NCBI RefSeq assembly: GCF_014633365.1
Contig: NC_068338.1
Location: 9,992,616-10,056,615, forward strand
Direction of reading: 5' to 3'
DNA from: Diospyros lotus
Taxonomy: Eukaryota > Streptophyta > Magnoliopsida > Ericales > Ebenaceae
DNA: 64,000 nucleotides
Of the stretch, positions 55,446 to 64,000 are shown in pieces (positions within the stretch are counted from its first letter, which is position 1; every line of letters starts with the position of its first letter). The notes under the pieces were generated by a model. The model was not told where the DNA came from. It made no database searches and saw only the letters and a program-made list of their open reading frames with translations. Position numbers and translations under genes: made by a program.

Positions 55446-55703
55446 TTAGGTCTCGCGCCAGCCTGTTGCAGCATCATTGCAACCCCACTGGGTATCCGCA
55501 CAACTGCCTTAGATCCCATCCTCATTAATGGCGGATCCCATCCACATTAAAGAGGGTCCCATCGCCACCATGTTGCTACCTAGGAACTTCCATTGACTCT
55601 AGATACTCAGTCCCATCACCTGTAGACGCACGATGCATGCATGCAGGAAGACATCTCCTCCTCCTATATCAGCCAGCTCTTTTTAAAGGCAAGGTATGTT
55701 CTA

Positions 55704-56037
55704 TGTAACACCCCACTTTCTTGGGCATGTTATAACTTGGGACAATTCTGGGACAATAATTTTTTTCTTTCAAACTAATGCTAAACTATATCATTCCTTG
55801 TATCCATCCCAGAATTTTCATTCGTCTATCTCAAAAGAGAATCATCATAAACATCAAATGCGGAATCTAGAATCGAATATATCATCTTAACATTAATCAT
55901 AAATCAATTCTTTACATCACTGTTTCTCGAACTTAATCGTCAATACAAGGCTATTCATTAATGGAACATAAGTTTTCAACTAACATTAATACATAACATA
56001 AGTCCTCGACTAACATTAATACATAACATACGTCCTC
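55704..56037 (-). mobile_element. start of a further LTR-C copy
   Basis: TGTAACACCCCACTTTCTTG matches the LTR-C end. It is interrupted at 56038 by LTR-B and must continue to the right, beyond the window. About 30-bp direct repeats (ctaacattaatacataacata) lie at 55980-56030. Confidence 0.65.
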
Positions 56038-56454
56038 TGTAACGATCCGTCAAAAGTGCCTAAAATTATTGAGAATTATTTAGTTAATTTTTTACAAAAG
56101 AGAATTTGCAAATTAAATATTTAATGTGGCAATTTAGAATTTTTAATTAAGAGTATAACATTTAAAGGCATTTAAATTATGTGAAAATTAAATGCAAGGG
56201 CATGAAGGTAATTCTAGAGTTTTAAATAATAATTTTCTATTATTAAGAATTATTTAATTAGAGATATTATGTAATTGAGAGAATAAGGTTTAGGTTTGAA
56301 GTCTCTGATTAGTGGTTAATTTTGTAAAAATTCTATTATAATTATACCCTTCTTTTGATCTTAAAATTGGCTTAAATTAGATATTAATACATATTTTATG
56401 GTTATATACAAATTTAAATTGAAAAATGAATGAAATGAAGTTCTAAAGTAAAAT

Positions 56455-56458
56455 TTAA

Positions 56459-56490
<32 letters not shown>

Positions 56491-56600
56491 ATATATAAAT
56501 ATATATAATACATATACATCAATACATGCGTGCATGTAATATATATATATAATATAATCTAATATATATAAGTGATATGTGTAATACATATATATATAAT
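56455..56600. repeat. (AAT)n and (AT)n microsatellites
   Basis: AAT units at about 56460-56489, followed by several ATATAT blocks to 56600. Confidence 0.9.
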
Positions 56601-57085
56601 ATATAATCTGTTAATAACACTCAATTGCTTGTGTGTCACCCCAAATTTCTTGAGTGTGTTATAACTTAGGATTTCGGGAATATAAAATTTTTTTATATCA
56701 CAATCGCTATCATACATTGCATAATATTCCAAAAAACCTAATTTTCACATTCTCAGCTTAACAAACCCAATAATCAAATAGCTAAGATAGGTGTTAAAAT
56801 TTCAAATGCAGAAACTAGATTAAACCTGATATGGTTCACAACCATAATGCTTTATTTATCATGAAATTGTTCAAGACGTCTACAAAATGTATTACATGGA
56901 CATCATCTCTAACAAGTAATAACTGAACATCTTAAACATATCCAAAATTACATAGGTTCGCACATAAACAAAAATATGCTAAACATGCTACAGGCAGTAA
57001 ATTAAGCTTATTCTTCAACTACCTCATTTCCCTTAGAGCTGCTCGTCGAACCTGGACGTTTGAATATTCTAGGGACATAGTCCAA

Positions 57086-57500
57086 TTAGAAGATGAATCT
57101 TCTAGTGAGAAACTCCAAAAACAGTTTATATCGATGCATGATCAGGTATAAAATGTATGAGAAGACAACGAGAACTACTCCGAACTGCCTCGTGAACACG
57201 TTAGCCTCCTCCAACGAGAGCTTTCTCAATGGCCACGCATAACGCCTCTCGGGAGGTACTAACCATGTCACTTCAGCCCAACCTCATAGCACTCATGCAA
57301 GCACCACATTCATTGTTACTTAGGCTCACGGTCTTCCCCACAAGAGCTTTCTCGATGGCGCACGCATAGCGCCTCTCGGGGGATATCCGACTTTTTCCCT
57401 TGGCCAACAACAAATAGGTACAATAGTATGGCCACATGAATTTTATAAATGCAACAGTTAAAAAGCCAACAACATATATGTTTAGAAAAATACAGTTCAT
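57086..57500 (-). pseudogene. LTR-C reading frame, split copy
   Basis: 57273-57500 opens with FIKFMWPYYCTYLLLAKGKS and SRISPERRYACAIEKALVGK; a stop and shift follow. 57086-57271 continues in another frame with PLRKLSLEEANVFTRQFGVV. It lies in the truncated LTR of 56632-60754. Confidence 0.35.
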
Positions 57501-58572
57501 ATATGCAACATGATTTCACGTAAGAGAACAAGAGTTTACATACAGGAACTTCACAAAACACGTCTCATGTAATATAAGTCTCTCATAAGAGAGTAAAAAA
57601 TAGGATTTGGAGTATAGGAGTCTCACCTTGTTGGTTTATCTCTTCGACGGTATAATTTCACAGCAAACGGCCTAGGTTTCTGCAGAAAACACATGTTTTG
57701 GTAAACCTAACCTCAAATATTTTTATATAGGGTTAAGGGGCACTAAATTAGGGACAAAACTGGAAAATTTCATGGAAATAGGAAGTCTCACACGCTTTCA
57801 CACACCCAAGGAAGGTGGCCCACGCAACTTCATGCGCAGTCACTTTCGACACGTGTATCTCATGTGCTGCACAACAGAATTCGGACAGCATTGCGTCGTT
57901 TTCGTATTTCGACCATATCTCCCTCGTTTTAACTCCGATTCGACCCCCGTTTGAACCTACGCGACCCTCTCTTCCCTCTCTATAGGATTATCAAAAAAAG
58001 ATCGGACTTACCTCACTTTTTTTCTAACTGATTTTGGTGAATTCCGGCAAAGGCTTGTAACTCCAACGAGACTCGTTCTCCCTGGCTTCTCCTTCGATTT
58101 CTTCCCGCCTTCTTGTCGAACTTCCTCCACTCTCTCTCTAGAAAAAGCTCATCCTCTTAGAGTGCCTCAACTCTCAAACTTACTTGGAATGATTTCAGAA
58201 CAACCCATGGTGCCTTTTTATAGATTTCTTCAACCAATCACATTATGCCACTTGTCACAATCTAAGCCATGGACTCTAAAGACTCAAAGATATATTTGAA
58301 TGGCTTTTCAAGTCCAAAACTATAATGGATTTAACTTTTGAAATCCAAGCTAATTCCCCAACTTCTCCCAAATAACATTTTGGCCCTTTTTTCAAGTCCT
58401 CAACTTTAATATTTTACCACATAAGCTCTTAATTTTATCCTTATTTCGTTTGGATAATTCTCTAATTATAATTACACCCTTAAATATCAAATTTATCGAG
58501 ATACTTAAAATCTCAAAATTAACACCCCGGTGGCTTTACTTATCTAGCCATATGCAAACTTTTCCTTAGGTT

Positions 58573-58587
58573 CGCTCTTATACCAAC
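58573..58587 (-). other. primer binding site in the deletion derivative
   Basis: The minus strand reads GTTGGTATAAGAGCG directly after the LTR end at 58588, the same site as at 5200-5211 with one change. Confidence 0.7.
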
Positions 58588-59041
58588 TGTAACACCCCAA
58601 ATTTCTTAAGCATGTTATAATTTAGGATTTCGGGAATATAAAAATTTTTCATATCACAATCGCTATCATACATCACACAATATCTCAAAAATCATAATTT
58701 TTTCCTTCTCATCTTAACAAACCCAATAATCGAATAGCTAAGATAGGTGTTAAAATTTCAAATGCGGAAGCTAGATCGAACCTGATATGGTTCACAACCA
58801 TAATGCTTTATTTATCATGAAATTATTCAGGATGTCTACAAATTGTATTACATGGACATCATCTCTAGCAAGTGATAACTGAACATCTTAAACATATCCA
58901 AAATTACATAGGTTCACACATAAATAAAAATATGCTAAACATGCTACAGGCAGTAAATTAAGCTTATTCTTCAGCTACCTCCTTTCCCTTAGAGCCGCTC
59001 ATCTAACCTGGAACGTTTGAATAATCCAGGACATAGTCAAA

Positions 59042-59458
59042 TTAGAAGATGAATCTTCTAGTGAGAAACTCCAAAAACAGTTTATATCGATGCATGATCA
59101 GGTATAAAATGTATGAGAAGACAACGAGAACTACTCCGAACTGCCTCGTGAACACGTTAGTCTCCTCCAATGAGAGCTTTCTCAATGGCGCATGCATAAT
59201 GCCTCTCAGGAGGTCCCTAATCATGTCACTTCGGCCTGACCTCATAGCATTCATAGAAGCACCACATCCGTTGTTCCTTAGGCTCACGGTCTTCCCCACG
59301 AGAGCTTTCTCAATGGTGCACGCATAGCGCCTCTCGAGGGATATCCGACTTTTGCCCTTGGCCAACAACAAATAGGTACAATAGTATGGCCACACAAATT
59401 TTATAAATGCAATAGTTAAAAAGCCAACAGCATATATTTTTAGAAAAATATAGTTCAT
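59042..59458 (-). CDS. LTR-C reading frame, 138 codons (longest copy)
   Basis: ATG at 59458. The N-terminal part (residues ~1-30: hydrophobic, IYAVGFLTIAFIKFVWPYYC) could be a membrane segment or signal anchor. Then SRISLERRYACTIEKALVGK, CGASMNAMRSGRSDM, PLRKLSLEETNVFTRQFGVV, and a hydrophobic end (LVVFSYILYLIMHRYKLFLE) finishing in RRFIF. No known domain. It overlaps the duplicated hairpin. Present with lesions in the other three LTR-C copies. Coding status is unproven. Confidence 0.35.
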   Translation of the reverse strand: MNYIFLKIYAVGFLTIAFIKFVWPYYCTYLLLAKGKSRISLERRYACTIEKALVGKTVSLRNNGCGASMNAMRSGRSDMIRDLLRGIMHAPLRKLSLEETNVFTRQFGVVLVVFSYILYLIMHRYKLFLEFLTRRFIF

Positions 59459-61208
59459 ATATGCAACATGATTTCACGTAAGAGAACAAGAGTTTACGTA
59501 TAGGAACTTCACAAAACACGTCTCATGCAATAGAAGTCTCTCATAAGAGAATAAAAAATAGGATTTAGAGTATAGAAGTCTCACCTTGTTGGTTTATCTC
59601 TTCGACGGTATAATTTCATAGCAAACGGCCTAAGTTTTTGCAGAAAACACATGTTTTGGTAAACCTAACCTCAAATATTTTTATATAGGGTTGAGGGGCA
59701 CTAAATTAGGGACAAAACTAGAAAATTCCATGGAAAAATGAGGTCTCACGCGCCTTGGAAAGGTGGCCCATGCGCCTTCACGCGCAACCACTACCGGTGC
59801 TTGTATCTCACGCTCTGCATAGCAGAATTCGGACAGCATTGCGTCATTTTCGTATTTCGACCATATCTCCCTCGTTTTAACTCCGATTCGACCCCCGTTT
59901 GAACCTACGCGACCCTCTCTTCCCCCTCTACAAGATTATAAAAAAAATTGACTTACCTTGCTTTTGTTCTGACTATTTTGGTGAATTCCGGTGAAGGCTC
60001 GTAACTCCGATGAGGCTCGTTCTCCCCGGCTTCTCCTTCGATTTCTTCCCGCCTTCTTGCCGAACTTCCTCCTCTCTCTTTAGAGAAAGCTCCTCCTCTT
60101 AGAGTGCCTCAACTCTCAAACTTTCTTGGAATGATTTGAGAACAACCCATGGTGCCTTTTTATAGATTTCTTCAACCAATCACATTGTGCCACTTGTCAC
60201 AATCTAAGCCATGGACTCCAAAGACTCAAAGATATATTTGAATGGATTTTCAAGTCCAAAACTATAATGGATTTAACTTTTTAAATCTAAGCTAATTCCC
60301 CAACTTCTCCCAAATAACATTTTAGCCCTTATTTCAAGTCCTCAACTTTAATATTTTACCACATAAGCTCTTAATTTTATCCTTATTTCGTTTGGATAAT
60401 TCTCTAATTACAATTACACCCTCAAACATCAAATTTATCGAGATACTTAAAATCTCAAAATTAATAACTCAAAATTACTCGATATGTATGATTTCCCGAA
60501 ACCCCTTACCATCACTCGGCTATTTTAGGCTACAACTTAGCTTAATCGAAAAACCATCTCTGATTTAATTTCTTTCAGCATCATAAATCTCGCCTCGAGA
60601 CGCTCGTAAAAAATATACCTTATCCTTAGGTATCTAAGCTCTAGGGCACTCCCTGTGACTGATTTGGTCATTTGTTGCCATTTCAAACATATTTTTCAAT
60701 ATTTTAAACTCACTTAAAATACGTGGCATCTTCATGAAAATATAGGCTATTATAGCTTGCTTGTCGGCATGAAGAAGGTGGGCTTGGAGACTCAAATTGG
60801 ATTGAAGAATGAAGAATTCAAACCCAACCCATGAAGAATTTAAGGCCCAACTTGAACAAGCCCATGGAAGACATCATTTGGAGAAGGCCCAAGTATTTTT
60901 TTTAATCCTAATGAAGACCAAAAATCAAATTGTAGAAATTTATTTATTTTATTTTTTTTGTTTTATGAGTGCTTTATTATGTGTGTTTTTTAGTTAAAAT
61001 CCATTTAACTTTAGGTGTGTATTATAGCTAAAATCCATTTAACTTTATGAGTGCTTTATTACGTGTGTATTTTAGCTAAAATTCATTTAACTTTAGGTGT
61101 GTATCATAGCTAAAATCCATTTAACTTTAAGTGTGTGAGTGCCCATTAGATATAATTATGTCTAGTTGAATAATTGAAATTGTGTGGTTTGTATTGCATC
61201 TTGTGGGC

Positions 61209-61216
61209 TATAAATA
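61209..61216 (+). promoter_or_regulatory. TATA box in insertion 56306-62373
   Basis: TATAAATA in GGCTATAAATAGCTC, itself an inverted repeat (GAGC/GGCT-like flanks). It sets the plus orientation of this insertion. Confidence 0.5.
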
Positions 61217-62738
61217 GCTCACTTGATTGCACTTGTAAGGGTGATTATTATTCTTGAATCAAAGCTTAGTTGTTTTCTTAGAATTCTCTCTTTGAGAATT
61301 ATTTTTGTTCTTTCTTCTTTTCTCTATTGTTTTCTCTTGTGATCTTACTTACTTTCTTTCTTTCTTCTGTTGAATTCCTATGTCATTTATTGGTACTTTA
61401 TTATCCACCGCCTAAATGACCGGTTAAATTATGCTTTTAAATTTTTGTAATTTTAATTCTTGTCTTTTTATTATCCACCGCCTAAATGGCCGGTTAGTTT
61501 CTACTATTTTAATTCCTGTCATTTAAATTATGTTATTTAAATTATGTCATTTAAATTCCTGTCAATTAACTTTTAAATAGAGATGAGTAGCTAAATCCAA
61601 TCTTGGGTTAAGGCAAGGACAGTGTCCAATGGCAATGATTCCCAAAGAAAGCAGCGCTTTAAATGAGTAACATTAATTTAAATTTCAGTATGAGTGTGTC
61701 TTAATTATTGAGAAATCACTAGGTTTGGATTGGAGCGTAAGTCTAATTTAGAGCTTTCATGTCACGCATGAGAGATACTAGAACTGGAAACACTATCATA
61801 CCCAAACCCGGATGATTAATTTAGTTATTTTGTGTATTAATTGCAATTGGATTTATGGTAGTTCCATAAATGAGAATCCTGCATATCATGTATGGGGATT
61901 GCTTAAACTAGAACTATCATCATCTCTAATTGCATTTAATAACAAACCCTCATATCTGAAATTAAATTAATGTTGCTAATCTTTTCTACTAAAATTTGGG
62001 AATCAACGGGTTGGTGCTAAAATTGTCTTAAATCAAGTGCTATCTAATTTCATATTCTCACATTCAGCGTTTATTTCAACTTCTGCCTTGCTTTATTTCC
62101 TAGTATCTGTTATCTAAAAATCCATAAAAAAAAAAAAATCTTGTTGCTAATTCATCTAAATGCGTGTGCGTATGTGTGATATTCTTTTTGTTTTGCCATA
62201 AATAAATCTCTCAGTGGACGACCTGGACTCATCCAAAAAATATAAATATAAATTTTGACTACAACTGCACTCGTACACTGACGAGTATAAACCTCTCACT
62301 AAAATAAAGAAAAAAATATAAAAGTTTTAATGTGTTTTTATTGTGTTTTAATTGTAGGGTGAGAGTGCAGCCAGTCTCCAAGTTAATTAAGAATAAGGAC
62401 TCCCAATTATAAAAAGAGAGGGAGATGGGCTTCTAAGGATATTTTTTTCTCTATATAAAGGCATATAAGCCATAGTTTTCTTCACGTCGTATGAGGAGCA
62501 GAGAGCCAAGAAGTCTGTAAGTTGCAAAAGTTGCTTTGCATAGGAGATTTCTAGTTGAGATCATGTGAGTCGATCAAGATTTATCGAGGCAAGTATCTTC
62601 CCTGTATTCCCTTCCATTACAGGTTCATATTAGTTTCATTTTCAGATTATTCCATTTCTTCATTGTACTTTTCAGATTTATATCAGTAAGCAGAGATGTG
62701 TGTATATATATATGCGTATAGCAGTGAAGTTATGAGCA

Positions 62739-62840
62739 AGCTCTATTGCTCTTTCTCTATTTTGGATTGTGAGTTCTATTACTCCTCCTCCATTTTGGAT
62801 TTTGAGTTCTATTACTCCTTCTCCATTTTGGATTTTGAGT
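62739..62840 (+). repeat. degenerate 33-bp repeat, ~3 units, LTR-B
   Basis: Units with CCATTTTGGATTTTGAGTTC and attactcctcct spacers, matching the array at 35463-35845. Confidence 0.8.
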
Positions 62841-63063
62841 TGCAAGTTTTTTTCCTCCTTTTATTTCTTTTAGAGGCAAGTTCTCATATATGCATGATCT
62901 TTATAGCGATTCAATCAAATATTATCTTTGAATCATCCTTAAAGTTGTTTCATATTGATTGGGATTCGTTTTCCCAAGATTTTATTCAGAATGGTGTAGA
63001 ATCATTAAGCTTTGTTATAGATTTCAGTCTCTGTTAGTGTTCATGTTCGTCAAATTTAATTGC

Positions 63064-63440
63064 AGATATCCAAATGAGTTCCAAGTTCTTTGCATGTGAT
63101 ATCAGGATGGTTCTTCGTACATCCAGATAGCTCATATCCGAATGCCCTTTTCTTCTATCCGGATAGGTTTAGAATATCTAGATGCCTCCTTCTTTATCCG
63201 GATGCTTTCCTCTAAAGTTGGATTTCATATTCGAATAGTCTCCTAATATATTCGAATGCCACAGTGAGAGATCCGGATGACCTGAATCATATTCAAATGC
63301 CCTAGGTTCTATCTGAATATATCCTAGCATATCCGAATAGCTTCTTATTTGAGCACCAGTGTATCCGGATAAGCCTTTTTCATATCCGGATGTCTTTCTT
63401 CATATCCAGATGTCCTTCCTGATATTCGGATGGCTTTTCC
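63064..63440. repeat. ATCCGGAT palindrome array in LTR-B (third copy)
   Basis: Five exact TCCGGA cores and about ten variants (TATCCGAAT, ATTCGAAT, TATCTGAAT, ATCCAGAT). Order and spacing parallel 35850-36215. Confidence 0.85.
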
Positions 63441-63743
63441 AGAAATCTAATTGAACTTCCAGAATAGCTTAATTCAAGTTTTATTCAAGTAAAAATATTC
63501 AATACCTCCAAATATTGAATTTATATGCCAGAATATAACAAGTTAATCATGATCATACCATGAATCATAATTCATAGAATCTTTGTATTCCAATATATAG
63601 ATGAAGATCATATCATGTTCAGCATTATTTTGTGAGATTATGTGCATACATTTTGGTATGAGCATTGAGCATGACTTTATATGGAGCACTACATATCGTG
63701 TGCCAGCATTTATGTGAGTATTGCATTGCATTATATGCGCTAA

Positions 63744-63757
63744 GCGGATTAATCCGC
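63744..63757. repeat. GCGGATTAATCCGC palindrome, LTR-B hairpin
   Basis: Perfect 14-bp palindrome at the position of the GCGG-loop-CCGC hairpin of the other copies, again followed by GGGGATCCCA. Confidence 0.6.
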
Positions 63758-63870
63758 GGGGATCCCATAGTATCAGTTTTAGCTTAGTTATGAGTTGGTT
63801 GCTTGGTGATGACCAAGGGGCTAGGGGCTTTGCTCATAGTATGTGCTTACAGTTTTTATGTATGCAGGAT

Positions 63871-64000
63871 TGATCGGGGCTGTCGAACACCAATAGATTA
63901 GTTGAATAAGAATTTTGATTTGCAGCAAGGGTGCAACCCAAAGTCGTCTCCCAATGAACCTCAAGCGTATCTGTCAAAACAAGGCTAAACGGGGGGGGAA
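63871..64000 (-). mobile_element. edge of another Athila/Tat-type LTR
   Basis: LTR-B continuity is lost after 'gcaggat' and TGATCGGGGCTGTCG begins, followed by gtcgtctcccaatgaacc, comparable in place to the 'cccacgagg' segment of the Athila LTR. It leaves the window, so neither its end nor its duplication can be checked. Confidence 0.35.

Larger units (their letters stand above)
51141..55703 (-). mobile_element. copia-like LTR remnant 2, split by LTR-C
   Basis: Pieces 51141-51356 and 55082-55703 parallel remnant 1 (caccaagaggggtgctgaattgg, tttataatggttccaa, cctctagtacaaaaactagg, gacctcttagttacaag). It is interrupted by solo LTR-C 51357-55081 with its CCACT duplication. Its last part holds a ~38-bp repeat (55320-55445). 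Confidence 0.5.
56632..60754 (-). mobile_element. two-LTR deletion derivative of an LTR-C element
   Basis: LTR 58588-60754 (2167 bp), then on the minus strand primer site and leader of only ~65 bp (58522-58587), then a second LTR (56632-58521) lacking about the first 220 bp. Duplication GCTTG at 56627-56631 and 60755-60759. The whole gag-pol part is gone. The terminal CA has become TA at 60754. Confidence 0.85.
56306..62373 (+). mobile_element. non-coding LTR-like insertion, ~1.94 kb net
   Basis: TGATTAGTGG ... GTGCAGCCA, duplication GTCTC at 56301-56305 and 62374-62378. Without the nested element 56632-60754 it is about 1940 bp. TATAAATA at 61209-61216. The end segment (62210-62373) parallels that of the insertion 241-4978. 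Two direct repeats lie inside: ttatccaccgcctaaatg (twice, 61390-61490) and tccatttaacttta (four, 61000-61130). No coding capacity. Confidence 0.65.
56038..63870 (+). mobile_element. LTR-B copy, split and truncated
   Basis: 56038-56305 starts TGTAACGATCC and aligns with the first ~300 bp of the other LTR-B copies. 62379-63870 continues with the transcribed part, TATATAAA (62452-62459), ~3 units of the 33-bp repeat, the palindrome array and the GCGG hairpin. The break is insertion 56306-62373 (duplication GTCTC). At 63871 another LTR begins, so the 3' end is missing here. Confidence 0.75.

Overview
This window is repeat-rich nuclear DNA of a flowering plant. I see no host protein-coding gene, tRNA, rRNA or organelle insert. 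Everything I can classify is LTR retrotransposon, mostly Ty3/gypsy (an Athila/Tat-like element and several chromoviruses) plus copia-like LTRs. The coding remains are all decayed pol or gag. The sequence is AT-rich, with TATAAATA boxes, initiator-Met-type primer sites and the conserved Athila 3' motif, all typical of plants. Species cannot be named from this.

I delimited most insertions by matching the 5-bp target-site duplication (TSD) on both sides. Fourteen insertions have one: nine solo LTRs, two ~1.95 kb non-coding LTR-like insertions, one Athila-like element, one chromovirus and one internally deleted element. LTR labels used here: LTR-A (786 type), LTR-B (6960 type, carries CG-centred palindrome arrays), LTR-C (5214 type), LTR-D (the 14306 chromovirus), LTR-E (11611 type).

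Layout. 1-11610: minus-strand chromovirus remains. A gag is split by the insertion 241-4978 (itself holding solo LTR-A 786-3540). Then comes LTR-C 5214-9973 (holding solo LTR-B 6960-9551), a chromodomain tail, a second gag start and an extra ORF upstream of gag. 11611-48676: one minus-strand LTR-E blown apart by nesting. Inside it, solo LTR-A 12585-43100 contains a 28-kb minus-strand Athila-like element (14025-42163). The Athila 3' LTR contains a complete but dead chromovirus (14306-27717), which contains solo LTRs at 19569-22010 and 24129-25989. The Athila gag contains solo LTR-B 34702-37223. A second branch in LTR-E is solo LTR 43205-47317 with an Athila-type LTR inside. 48677-55703: a truncated LTR-A, an orphan gypsy RT, two copia-like LTR remnants, and solo LTR-C 51357-55081 holding a copia-like solo LTR. 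55704-64000: an LTR-C start interrupted by LTR-B, which is interrupted by 56306-62373, which holds the two-LTR deletion derivative 56632-60754. A further LTR begins at 63871.

The most unusual signals are structural. They are the palindrome arrays in LTR-B whose core changes from TTCGAA to TCCGGA in concert, a run of seven hairpins beside a 28-unit tandem array in the Athila leader, an extra ORF between primer site and gag in two chromoviruses, a tRNA-promoter-like module with two conserved hairpins inside LTR-D-type LTRs, and a recurrent reading frame with a duplicated hairpin inside LTR-C.
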